64,000 bases of DNA from an uncultured Clostridia bacterium (GTDB taxonomy: Bacteria; Bacillota; Clostridia; Oscillospirales; Acutalibacteraceae): NCBI GenBank assembly GCA_937880805.1, contig CALGRR010000105.1, positions 1 to 64,000 of the forward strand, given 5' to 3'. The position numbers were made by a program, and so were the translations under genes. The notes beneath the pieces are model-generated. The model was not told the DNA's origin, made no database searches, and saw only the letters and a program-made list of their open reading frames with translations. Position 1 is the stretch's first letter. Each line of letters begins with the position of its first letter. Shown here piece after piece: positions 7,613 through 15,498 of the stretch.

Positions 7613-8308
7613 TCACACTTTGATTGAAATTTCTCCCGAAGAGAGAATGTCGGTGTTCAAATAATCTGTCTGAACAATTAGATTGCATTTTTCGTTAATG
7701 CCGCAAACGGTTGCCTCAAAAGCGTTTCCGTTTTTCTCATAAGTGATTTTTTTGCCGATAATAAAAAGCCTTTTTCGGTATTCGCCGAGAATATATTCAT
7801 CATCGGGATTGTTGATATATTCAATAATACCGTTGCAGATAAGCTGTGAAAGCTCATCCTTTGAGCATTCAACCCCAAGGCTTGCCGCCTGATTAAGCTC
7901 AGAGGGGAATTCAGATGTTGTGAGATTTATTCCCACACCAACGGAAATATAAGTTTTGCCGTTTTCGCAAAAACATTCCGATAAAATTCCGCAAACCTTT
8001 TTGCCGTTAACAAAAATATCGTTGACCCATTTTATCGAAGGCTTGATTTCGGTGAGTGCTTCTATTGCTTTGCAAACCGCAACCGCCGCCGCAGGGGTAA
8101 TAAGTGCCGATTCCGGTTCAGCCTGAAGAAGCAGAGTCATATAAAGCCCCGTGCCTTCGGGAGAAAAAAAGCTTTTGCCCTGCCTGCCTCTTCCGCTTGT
8201 CTGATGTGAGGCGGTGACAATGCACGGAGTTTTGAGCAAAGAGGCGTTTCGGCGAGCGTAGCTGCTTGTTGAATCAACAGAGTCAAAATGTATTCTGTTA
8301 AAATCCAT
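7613..8308 (-). CDS. birA: biotin--[acetyl-CoA-carboxylase] ligase
   Basis: Activates biotin as biotinyl-AMP and attaches it to a lysine of biotin-dependent carboxylases or decarboxylases. The 231-residue protein shows the biotin-binding loop GRGRQGKSF at about 39-47, KWVNDIFV at 93-100 and the lysine-containing NGKKVCGILSE at 101-111. The C-terminal SH3-like domain closes the protein. It begins directly with the catalytic domain, so the N-terminal winged helix of bifunctional BirA repressors is missing and a regulatory role is not expected. AAGGAGGGG precedes the ATG. Confidence 0.94.
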   Translation of the reverse strand: MDFNRIHFDSVDSTSSYARRNASLLKTPCIVTASHQTSGRGRQGKSFFSPEGTGLYMTLLLQAEPESALITPAAAVAVCKAIEALTEIKPSIKWVNDIFVNGKKVCGILSECFCENGKTYISVGVGINLTTSEFPSELNQAASLGVECSKDELSQLICNGIIEYINNPDDEYILGEYRKRLFIIGKKITYEKNGNAFEATVCGINEKCNLIVQTDYLNTDILSSGEISIKV

Positions 8309-8398
8309 ATAACCCCTCCTTGCATTATTAAATAAATCATACCATAATCCTTTTTTTATTTCAACTGCTAAAAAATATTTATTAATAACTGAAATTTA

Positions 8399-8427
8399 TT
8401 GACACTTTATATAAAAAGAGTTATTAT
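8399..8427 (+). promoter_or_regulatory. sigma-A-type promoter for the glycyl radical enzyme operon
   Basis: TTGACA at 8399-8404 and TATTAT at 8422-8427, spaced 17 bases. Transcription would start about 8434, just before the 281-bp inverted-repeat element, which would then form the 5' leader of the operon. Confidence 0.7.
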
Positions 8428-8439
8428 TTTTATATATTG

Positions 8440-8720
8440 TAGAGTGAGATGATTCGAACTCCATACGGTTTTGAAAGGCATATTTCCGCCACAGCTTCGT
8501 TAAAAATCTTTGAAATAGCTTCGTATTCCGTGCAGATTTTTGCCTTGCTGTGACAAAAATCTGCTCTTTCAAAACTGCGAAGCACCGAAAAGGTCGCAGT
8601 TTTGATTCAGCGGAGTGTTTCTTTTCTGAAGGCATACTGTCGTATGGCGAAGAAAAAAACGCTTCGATGGGTCGGAAATCCGACCTTTACGGCGTATTTA
8701 GTTCGAATAATCTCACTCTA
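8440..8720. repeat. 281-bp element with 21-bp terminal inverted repeats and internal hairpins (MITE-like)
   Basis: The ends 8440-8460 and 8700-8720 are inverted copies matching at 20 of 21 positions (core GAGTGAGATGATTCGAAC). Inside are perfect hairpins: GCAGATTTTTG (8532-8542) with CAAAAATCTGC (8554-8564), AAAACTGCGA (8571-8580) with TCGCAGTTTT (8594-8603), CGAAG/CTTCG near 8650-8667 and GTCGGA/TCCGAC near 8672-8685. Both ends begin with TA, as left by TA-targeting (IS630/mariner-like) transposition. No transposase is encoded. A minus-strand frame of 79 codons (8396-8635) spans much of it but has no ribosome binding site and looks spurious. The element ends 17 bases before the activase start. 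Confidence 0.75.
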
Positions 8721-8737
8721 AATGGGGAGGCGTGCGT

Positions 8738-9442
8738 TTGAAAATCTTGAATAAAGGGTTCAACTATTCGCAGGACGGCCCCGGTAACAGACTTGTTTAT
8801 CACCTGCAGGGCTGCAATTTTGCCTGCAAATGGTGTTCTAATGCCGACAGTATTCCGCTTGAAAATCCCAAGGCAAAGGAATGCTCTGTTAAAGAAGTGT
8901 TTGATGAAATCATACGCAGCAGAATGATGTTTTTTGACGGCGGCGGAGTTACCTTCACGGGCGGAGAATGCACTCTCTGGCATAAAGAGCTTTCCGAGCT
9001 TTTTGATTTGCTCAGGGAAAATAATATTAATATTGCCATTGAAACCAACGGCTCAGTGCCCCAGCTTAAAAAGCTTGCGGATAAAATTGATTATCTTATA
9101 GTTGATTTCAAGCATTTCGATGCTGATGAGCATAAAAAATGGATTGGTGTTTCAAACGCATCGGTAAAAGAAAATCTTGAATATTTATTTGAAACGGGCA
9201 GGCAGCTTCATATCAGAATTCCCGTTATCAACGGAGTTAATACTGACCCCCAAGGCTTTGCGGATTATTTCAGAAAATTCAATACTCAGAATGCCGTTTT
9301 TGAATTTCTGGCTTATCACGAATACGGAAAAGATAAATGGCAGGGGAAATATGAAATTGAAAATGGCTTTGTTTCAAAAGAAACAATAGCTGATTTCACA
9401 AAAGTTTTTGAAGAATACGGACTGAAAACAGTTTCTACATAA
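8738..9442 (+). CDS. radical SAM glycyl-radical-enzyme activase, compact type
   Basis: A 234-residue radical SAM protein that should use a [4Fe-4S] cluster and SAM to place the glycyl radical on the enzyme encoded 12 bases downstream. The cluster motif is CNFACKWC (CX3CX2C) at about residues 27-34, inside the activase signature QDGPGNRLVYHLQGCNF. FTGGEC near residue 75 is the SAM-binding GGE motif. There is no ferredoxin-like insertion with extra cysteines after the first cluster, so it resembles the short pyruvate formate-lyase activase rather than most eliminase activases. GGGGAGG at 8724-8730 is correctly spaced for the TTG at 8738; an in-frame GTG at 8732 is too close. Confidence 0.92.
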   Translation: MKILNKGFNYSQDGPGNRLVYHLQGCNFACKWCSNADSIPLENPKAKECSVKEVFDEIIRSRMMFFDGGGVTFTGGECTLWHKELSELFDLLRENNINIAIETNGSVPQLKKLADKIDYLIVDFKHFDADEHKKWIGVSNASVKENLEYLFETGRQLHIRIPVINGVNTDPQGFADYFRKFNTQNAVFEFLAYHEYGKDKWQGKYEIENGFVSKETIADFTKVFEEYGLKTVST

Positions 9443-9454
9443 AGGAGAAGAATA

Positions 9455-11779
9455 ATGGTTAATTTACTTAACAGCAAGCAGATAACAGAAAATGCAAAGC
9501 TGCTTTTTAAAGAGAAAAGAGCAGGCAACCGACTTGACGGCTGGTTTATAGCCAAGGAAACGGAGCTTGAGCTTACCCCGAAATATGAGGGCGAAAACGA
9601 AGAAGTTAAAAAAGCTCTTATACTCAGAGATATAATCAAAACAATTCCTCTTTATCTGAGCGATTATCAGGTTTTTGCAGGCACTCAGGATGATGCTTTC
9701 GCAAGAAGCTATGCTCTTATTAATCCTGCTTTCAAGGTTGAGGAATTCAGCGGCTACTGTGACCCCACAGCCGTTTTCTCCGATATAGAGCCGAATGATG
9801 AATTCACAAGCGAGCGAATTGAAAAAGCCCGTGCACTTTTCGGTGAAACAGAATATTCCAAAAAGCTTGCAGAGGTTTACGGTAAGAACGAATGCTACAC
9901 AAAAGAGGTTATCTTCTTCTTTGAGCAGGTAACGGGTCATCTTATTCCCGATATGCGATATGCTCTTAAAAACGGCGTTAAGGCAATGCTTGAAAAGATT
10001 GAGGGCAAAGAGGGCAACGGCTATAAGGCTTTCCGAATTGCACTTGAAAGCGTTGTTATTCTTGCAAACCGTTATGCCGATATTGCCGCAGAGCAGATGA
10101 AAACCGCTGATGCCGAAAGAAAGGCACAGCTTGAAATAATTGAAAAAACTCTTCGCAAGGTGCCCGAAAACGGTGCGGAAAATCTTTTTGAAGCAATTCA
10201 GAGCTTTATTCTTATGTGGCAGGTTATGTGCCTTGAACAGACTCCTAATCCGTTTGCTTTCTCCGTTGGTAATGCCGACAGAATTTTCGAGCCCTACAGA
10301 AACGGTCTTGACCGTGACACAACAGCCGCACTTCTCAAGCATTTTCTTGTTTTCTTCAATGTTGCCGACAGAAGCTGGGCAATTTCGCAGAATCTTATCG
10401 TAAGCGGCAGAGATGAAAACGGCAATGACCTCACAAACGAAACCACCTATGCACTTATGGATGCATATTACGATATGAATCTGCCCCAGCCCATTCTTTC
10501 CGTTAAGCTTCATAAAAACACTCCTGCAAAGCTCTATGAGGAAATGGGCAGATTCCTTTTCAGCCCCGGTGTGCTTACTCCGTCATTCTTCAATGACGAT
10601 TCACTCTATGCTGTTCTTTCGGCACACGGAGTTGACGGCAAAGACCTTCCCGATATTTCAATAGCGGGCTGTCAGGAGCCTTTGATTATGGGTAAGGATA
10701 ACGGCAACACAACCAACAGCTGGCTCAATCTTCCCAAAATCCTTGAAATGACTCTTACGGGAGGCGTTTCAACAATAACGGGCGAAAAGCTTGTTGATAT
10801 TGAAGCCTGCGAGCTTGAAAATGTGAGAGAAGCATTTAAAGAGAATGTGAAGCTCTTTGTTGATGCAATGGCTAAAGCTGCAAACGGTGCTTCCGAGGCT
10901 CTTTCAACACAGAGAGTGCCGTTCCTTTCGTGCGTAATGGGCGGTCTTGAAAACGGAATTGATGCCCGCGATATTAATAAGCAGGGCACAAAATATAACG
11001 GTAGCGGCTGCCTTATCCACGGCGTATCCGTTATTGCCGACAGCTTTTCCGCAATAGATAAGCTGCTTGCCGAAAGACCGCAGGATAAGGATAAGCTTAT
11101 TGATGCTCTCAAAGCCGATTTCAAAGGCTATGAGGAGCTTCGCGAATTCCTTCTTTCTGCCGATAAATTCGGTAACAATATTGAAAAGGTTGATAATGAA
11201 GCAGGTGAGATTGCCTCTTATGTTGCGGATATTGTTTCCTCCGCAAAGAATTATCTCGGCAATTCCTTCAGACCCGATTTCAGTTCACCTTCAACACATC
11301 TGCTTTACGGTTATTGGGTTGGTGCAACGCCCGATGGCAGAAAGTCAAGAGATATGCTCGGCTACGGTGTTGACCCGCTTTACGGCAGTGCAGAAAACGG
11401 ACTCGGCTTCCGTATGCTTTCAAATATGAAAATGCCGTTTGAAAAGATGAACGGCGGCTATGCCTCACATCTCGGCATTGACCCCAAATATTTCAAAGGT
11501 GAATCATATGAAGAAAAGGGCGTTGAATTCAGAGATAAGGTTATCAATCCTCTGTTTTTCAATCCCCTCAAAGAAGGAGTTTCGCCCTTCTATCTCTATG
11601 TTAACGTAACAACCGCAGAAATTCTTCGCAAGGTGCTTGCAAATCCCAAGAAATATGCTCCCAGCGGTGTTTATATTATGAGAATTCACGGCACCTTCGT
11701 TAACTTTCTTGACCTTTCTCCCGCAATTCAGCAGGACATTATAACAAGACTTGACCCCAAGTCTGCCGCAATTTGCTGA
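9455..11779 (+). CDS. glycyl radical enzyme of unknown substrate (PFL-like/eliminase fold)
   Basis: A 774-residue cytoplasmic radical enzyme. The active-site loop AGCQEP places a single cysteine at residue 406 with Glu408 as the CxE pair of dehydratase/eliminase members; pyruvate formate-lyase itself has two adjacent cysteines. Preceding blocks are typical of the family (QNLIVSGRDENGNDLTNE, PILSVKLHKNTP, TPSFFNDD). The C-terminal radical loop reads IMRIHGTF with Gly746, 29 residues from the end. The usual loop is R-[IVT]-[CSA]-G-Y, so His before and Thr after the glycine are departures. Its own activase, a sugar kinase and a sugar-phosphate isomerase share the operon, which suggests a polyol or keto-sugar substrate, but the reaction is unknown. 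Confidence 0.9.
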   Translation: MVNLLNSKQITENAKLLFKEKRAGNRLDGWFIAKETELELTPKYEGENEEVKKALILRDIIKTIPLYLSDYQVFAGTQDDAFARSYALINPAFKVEEFSGYCDPTAVFSDIEPNDEFTSERIEKARALFGETEYSKKLAEVYGKNECYTKEVIFFFEQVTGHLIPDMRYALKNGVKAMLEKIEGKEGNGYKAFRIALESVVILANRYADIAAEQMKTADAERKAQLEIIEKTLRKVPENGAENLFEAIQSFILMWQVMCLEQTPNPFAFSVGNADRIFEPYRNGLDRDTTAALLKHFLVFFNVADRSWAISQNLIVSGRDENGNDLTNETTYALMDAYYDMNLPQPILSVKLHKNTPAKLYEEMGRFLFSPGVLTPSFFNDDSLYAVLSAHGVDGKDLPDISIAGCQEPLIMGKDNGNTTNSWLNLPKILEMTLTGGVSTITGEKLVDIEACELENVREAFKENVKLFVDAMAKAANGASEALSTQRVPFLSCVMGGLENGIDARDINKQGTKYNGSGCLIHGVSVIADSFSAIDKLLAERPQDKDKLIDALKADFKGYEELREFLLSADKFGNNIEKVDNEAGEIASYVADIVSSAKNYLGNSFRPDFSSPSTHLLYGYWVGATPDGRKSRDMLGYGVDPLYGSAENGLGFRMLSNMKMPFEKMNGGYASHLGIDPKYFKGESYEEKGVEFRDKVINPLFFNPLKEGVSPFYLYVNVTTAEILRKVLANPKKYAPSGVYIMRIHGTFVNFLDLSPAIQQDIITRLDPKSAAIC

Positions 11780-11791
11780 GGGGGAACAGAC

Positions 11792-13087
11792 TTGAAAGTT
11801 TTAGGAATAGACATCGGAACAACAAGTATCTGTGCGGTGCTTGTTAATTCCGAAAACGGAGAAATCCTCAAATCCGTTACAAAGCAAAACAATTCTTTCA
11901 TAAAAACCGAAAATTCCTTTGAAAGAATACAGGATACCGCAATAATTATGAACACCGTTTATTCGCTTCTTGATGAAATCGGCGGCGATGCGGATGCAAT
12001 AGGCTTTTCGGGTCAGATGCACGGCATAGTTTATACCGATGAAAACGGCAATGCTGTGAGCCCGCTTTATACCTGGCAGGATGAGCGTGCAAATAAAGAA
12101 TATGAAAACGGCAAAACCTATGCTCAAACTATAGGCTGCTTTTCGGGCTACGGTCTGGCATCCGATTTTTATAATGAAAAAAACGGGCTTGTTCCCGAAA
12201 GTGCAAAATATCTTTGCACGGTTGCCGATTATGCGGCAATGCAGCTTTGCAAAATTAAAAAACCTCTTGTTCATATAACCAATGCGGCAAGTCTCGGCTG
12301 CTTTGATTTAAAAGAAAACAGTTTTAAAATCAATAATCTGAGATTACCCGAGGTAACAGCCGAATTCAAAGCGGTTGGTGATTATAACGGCAAGCCCGTT
12401 TGTGTTGCACTCGGCGATAATCAGGCGAGCTTTATCGGTTCGGTAAGCGGTGAAAACGATGCCCTCATCAATGTTGGCACGGGTGCACAGATTTCGTGGC
12501 TTACGGGTAATCCCGAAAACTCAGAAGGTGTTGAAATCCGCCCGTTTGACGGCAAAAAATATCTTGCGGCGGGCTGCTCTCTTTGCGGCGGCAGAGCCTA
12601 TGCGATGCTTGAAAAGCTTATCTGTGAAGCGGCAGAGCTTGCAACGGGCGAAAAATGCCCCTCAGTTTATTCACAGCTTGATAAACTGCTTGCAGAGAAA
12701 ACATCAAGTGATTTAAAGGCGGATTGCAGATTCTGCGGCACAAGAAATGACCCCGCAATAAGAGGCGGTATTTATAATATTTCCGAAAATAATTTTACCG
12801 TTGCCGATTTGACTTTTTCGGTGCTCGAGGGTATTTCAAAAGAGCTTTATGATATGTATTCTCAGGCAAATGCCGAGGCGGCGGGGCTTGTTTGCTCGGG
12901 CAACGGAACAAGAAAAAATCCCGCTTTAAGAAAAATTATTTCAGATATGTTTGATAAAACAATAAAAATTCCTTATTATGAGGAGGAGGCGGCTTACGGT
13001 GCAGCTCTGGCATCGCTTGTTGCCTGCGGTGAATGTGAAAATATTCGCTCTGCCTGCTTAAAAATCCGTTACGGTGGTGAAAAATAA
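11792..13087 (+). CDS. FGGY-family carbohydrate kinase, sedoheptulokinase-like
   Basis: ATP-dependent sugar kinase of 431 residues. The N-terminal phosphate-binding loop is GIDIGTTSICAVLV at about 4-17, GFSGQMHGIVY and TWQDER follow near 70-95, and the second ATPase segment shows ALGDNQAS and NVGTGAQISW near 206-230. The C-terminal adenosine motif CSGNGTRKNPALRKII is present near residue 370. The order of GFSGQMHG, TWQD, NAASLGCFD and AAGCSLCGG blocks resembles sedoheptulokinase more than xylulokinase or glycerol kinase, judged by memory of that family. TTG start with GAGGGGGA upstream. It begins 12 bases after the glycyl radical enzyme and its stop overlaps the manA ATG by one base, implying translational coupling. 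Confidence 0.82.
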   Translation: MKVLGIDIGTTSICAVLVNSENGEILKSVTKQNNSFIKTENSFERIQDTAIIMNTVYSLLDEIGGDADAIGFSGQMHGIVYTDENGNAVSPLYTWQDERANKEYENGKTYAQTIGCFSGYGLASDFYNEKNGLVPESAKYLCTVADYAAMQLCKIKKPLVHITNAASLGCFDLKENSFKINNLRLPEVTAEFKAVGDYNGKPVCVALGDNQASFIGSVSGENDALINVGTGAQISWLTGNPENSEGVEIRPFDGKKYLAAGCSLCGGRAYAMLEKLICEAAELATGEKCPSVYSQLDKLLAEKTSSDLKADCRFCGTRNDPAIRGGIYNISENNFTVADLTFSVLEGISKELYDMYSQANAEAAGLVCSGNGTRKNPALRKIISDMFDKTIKIPYYEEEAAYGAALASLVACGECENIRSACLKIRYGGEK

Positions 13088-14103
13088 TGTTTTATAATGA
13101 ACCGATTTTCTTTGAAAAGAACAGAGTTTTCAGAGTTTATAAGGGCGGCAAGCTCTTTTCCGAATTTTTCGGTGACAATTCCGAAGACGGAAATTATCCC
13201 GAGGAATGGGTGGCTTCAAGCGTTCGTGCGTTAAATAAGGGCAGCACGGATGAACACGAGGGCATTTCAAAAATCAAAGGCACCGACCTTTATCTCAATG
13301 AGGCGGTTGAAAAATATAAAACCGAGATTCTCGGCGAACGTAAGGATATCGGCATTCTCACAAAAATTCTTGACAGTGCAATAAGACTTCCCGTTCAGGC
13401 ACATCCCGATAAAGAGTTTTCAAGAAAATATTTTTCATCGGAATACGGCAAGGAAGAAAGCTGGATTATTCTTGCAACAAGACCTGATGCAAAGATTTTT
13501 TACGGCTTTAAAGACGGAGTTACACTTGAAGATTTTTCAAACGCCATTGATGAGAGCGAAAACGGCGGAGATGCTATGGAAAAGCTTCTTTGCTCAATAG
13601 AGGTTAAAACGGGCGATGTTATTTATATTCCCGCAAAAATGGTTCACGCAATAGGTTATGGCTGCCTTTTACTCGAAGTTCAGGAGCCAACGGATTTCAC
13701 CATTCAGCCCGAACGCTGGTGCGGTGATTATAAGCTTTCGGATGAAGAGATGTATCTCGGATTATCAAGGGAGGCAGCTCTTGAATGCTTTGATATGCAA
13801 AAGCGTTTTCCCGCACCGCTTACTCCGAAGGTTATCGAAAAAAACGGCGGCTTGCTGTATGAAGCAATGATTGATGAAGAAATAACAACAAGCTTCAATG
13901 TGAGAATGGTAACTCTTGACGGTGCGGAATTTGCTCTTGACAAAGGCGCAGCAATCTATGTTGTGCTCGATGGTGAGGGCGAAATAAAGGGCGGAGATTA
14001 TTGCCGTGCAGTTAAAAAAGGCGATTATTTCCTTGTGCCCGATTGCAGTAAAGGCAAATATGCACTCTGCGGCAAAATAAAAGCTGCCGAGTGCTATGCA
14101 TAA
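13087..14103 (+). CDS. manA: class I mannose-6-phosphate isomerase-like protein
   Basis: A zinc-dependent cupin isomerase that interconverts mannose 6-phosphate and fructose 6-phosphate in characterised members. The 338 residues match the short Firmicutes form. Metal-binding and active-site segments visible are VQAHPDKEF near residue 99, HAIGYGCLLLEVQEPTD near 188-204 and QPERW following. ESWIILATRPDAKIFYGF is also conserved. It overlaps the kinase stop codon by one base, and so belongs to the glycyl radical enzyme operon. In this context it may work on another sugar phosphate made by the upstream kinase; that is inference. Confidence 0.85.
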   Translation: MFYNEPIFFEKNRVFRVYKGGKLFSEFFGDNSEDGNYPEEWVASSVRALNKGSTDEHEGISKIKGTDLYLNEAVEKYKTEILGERKDIGILTKILDSAIRLPVQAHPDKEFSRKYFSSEYGKEESWIILATRPDAKIFYGFKDGVTLEDFSNAIDESENGGDAMEKLLCSIEVKTGDVIYIPAKMVHAIGYGCLLLEVQEPTDFTIQPERWCGDYKLSDEEMYLGLSREAALECFDMQKRFPAPLTPKVIEKNGGLLYEAMIDEEITTSFNVRMVTLDGAEFALDKGAAIYVVLDGEGEIKGGDYCRAVKKGDYFLVPDCSKGKYALCGKIKAAECYA

Positions 14104-14131
14104 AAATTTTATTTTAAAAGGAGAATGTAAA

Positions 14132-14665
14132 ATGGAACTCAAAGGATCAAAAACCGAAAAAAATCTTATGGAAGCTTTTGCAGGCGAATCTCAGGCAAGA
14201 AACAAGTATACATACTTTGCTTCTGTAGCTAAAAAAGAAGGATATGAGCAGATTTCTGCAATTTTCCTTGATACTGCAAATAACGAAAAAGAACACGCAA
14301 AAATGTGGTTCAAGGCTCTCGGTGAGCTCGGCAACACAGCAGAAAACCTTCTTGCTGCCGCAGAGGGTGAAAACTATGAGTGGACAGATATGTATGATAC
14401 CTTTGCAAAAGAAGCTGAAGAAGAAGGCTTCACAGAGCTTGCAATCAAGTTCAGAATGGTAGCTGCTATCGAAAAGACACACGAAGAGCGTTACCGTGCA
14501 CTTCTTAACAATGTTGAGATGCAGAAGGTGTTTGAAAAGGCAGAAGAAACAATGTGGGAATGCCGCAACTGCGGTCACCTTGTAATGGGCAAAAAAGCTC
14601 CGCAGATTTGCCCCGTATGTGCTCATCCCCAGAGCTTCTTCGAGGTTCGCAAAGAAAACTATTAA
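14132..14665 (+). CDS. rubrerythrin
   Basis: A 177-residue non-haem di-iron peroxidase that removes hydrogen peroxide in anaerobes. The ferritin-like N-terminal bundle carries AGESQARNKY near residues 17-26, NNEKEHAKMW near 50-59 and EKTHEERY near 115-122, which supply the di-iron ligands. The C-terminal rubredoxin-like domain has CRNC and CPVC pairs for a single iron. AAAGGAG precedes the ATG at 14132; an upstream in-frame ATG at 14096 overlaps manA and is not favoured. No terminator separates it from manA 28 bases away, so it may be read with the oxygen-sensitive glycyl radical system. Confidence 0.95.
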   Translation: MELKGSKTEKNLMEAFAGESQARNKYTYFASVAKKEGYEQISAIFLDTANNEKEHAKMWFKALGELGNTAENLLAAAEGENYEWTDMYDTFAKEAEEEGFTELAIKFRMVAAIEKTHEERYRALLNNVEMQKVFEKAEETMWECRNCGHLVMGKKAPQICPVCAHPQSFFEVRKENY

Positions 14666-14674
14666 TCTTATTTT

Positions 14675-14703
14675 CGGGAGTCTTCGGACTCCCGATCTTT
14701 TTG
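14675..14703 (+). terminator. intrinsic terminator after rubrerythrin
   Basis: CGGGAGTC (14675-14682), loop TTCG, GACTCCCG (14687-14694), then ATCTTTTTG. A strong 8-bp stem with a UUCG tetraloop. Confidence 0.92.
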
Positions 14704-14734
14704 CAAAAAAATAATGAACATTTCTGTTCGGGGC

Positions 14735-14763
14735 TTGCTATTTTCTGTTCTAAACTATATAAT
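14735..14763 (+). promoter_or_regulatory. promoter for the cyclophilin-secB-alr group
   Basis: TTGCTA at 14735-14740 and TATAAT at 14758-14763 with 17-base spacing, 33 bases before the start codon of the cyclophilin gene. Confidence 0.75.
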
Positions 14764-14796
14764 AGATTAGTAAAATTATAATCAGGAGATAAAACT

Positions 14797-15498
14797 ATGA
14801 AAAAACTTGTTAAAATTCTTTCGCTTGTTCTTGCAATGACATTTGTTTTTTGTGCCTGCTCAAATAACACAACCTTTACATCGGGCACAACAGCACCTGC
14901 GGGAAATGCTGATGAAACAACAGAAAACAGAAATCTTTTAGGTGAAGATATTGCTCCCGAAACAACAGATAATGCCGATTCTTCCGAAAGTGTTTCGGGT
15001 CACACAAAGATTAAATTCACAATGGAAAACGGCGGAGTGTTCGTTGTTGAGCTTTATCCCGAATATGCCCCCAAAACCGTTGATAACTTTGTTAAGCTCG
15101 TTCGCAAGGGCTTTTATGACGGAGTAACCTTCCACAGAATCGTTGAGGGCTTTATGGCTCAGGGCGGTGACCCCGAGGGCACGGGCTTCGGCGGCAGCGA
15201 TGAGGAAATCTACGGCGAATTCCTTTCAAACGGATATTCCAATAACACTCTCTCACATCAGAGAGGCGTTATTTCAATGGCACGTTCAAGCGACCCCAAC
15301 TCCGCATCCTCGCAGTTTTTTATCTGCTATGATGATGCTTCATTCCTTGACGGCTCATATGCAGCCTTCGGCAAGGTAATCGAAGGTATGGAGGTTGTTG
15401 ACGGCTTCCTTGAGGTTGAAAGAGTATACGGCTCTGACGGTGCACTTTCAAAGCCTGTTGAGCCCATTGCTATTGAAAAGGCGGAGGTTATTCTCTGA
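14797..15498 (+). CDS. lipoprotein peptidyl-prolyl cis-trans isomerase, cyclophilin type
   Basis: A 233-residue extracytoplasmic foldase. The signal peptide ends in a lipobox (VFCAC, modified Cys at about 21). After a Thr-rich linker, the cyclophilin domain starts near residue 68 and contains FHRIVEGFMAQGGDPEGTG (catalytic Arg and Gln) and SSQFFICYDDASFLDGSYAAFGKV (substrate pocket). It would catalyse prolyl isomerisation of exported proteins outside the membrane. The stop codon overlaps the next gene's ATG (TGATG), and that gene looks like the export chaperone SecB, so both products may serve protein export. Confidence 0.93.
   Translation: MKKLVKILSLVLAMTFVFCACSNNTTFTSGTTAPAGNADETTENRNLLGEDIAPETTDNADSSESVSGHTKIKFTMENGGVFVVELYPEYAPKTVDNFVKLVRKGFYDGVTFHRIVEGFMAQGGDPEGTGFGGSDEEIYGEFLSNGYSNNTLSHQRGVISMARSSDPNSASSQFFICYDDASFLDGSYAAFGKVIEGMEVVDGFLEVERVYGSDGALSKPVEPIAIEKAEVIL

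Noticed and set aside
7613..8308. BirA as a biotin repressor
   Set aside because: The N-terminal winged-helix domain is absent; the protein starts with the ligase domain.
8440..8470. tRNA remnant suggested by TTCGAA/GATTCGAAC in the element end
   Set aside because: The T-loop-like string is part of the terminal inverted repeat at both ends; no acceptor, D or anticodon arms can be folded.
8396..8635. 79-codon minus-strand frame inside the inverted-repeat element
   Set aside because: No ribosome binding site and explained by the repeat; such frames in dispersed repeats are often wrongly annotated.
9464..10513. Long open frame of about 349 codons antisense to the glycyl radical enzyme gene
   Set aside because: No ribosome binding site, cysteine- and asparagine-rich composition unlike a protein, and it lies exactly opposite a strongly conserved enzyme; it is a codon-bias shadow.
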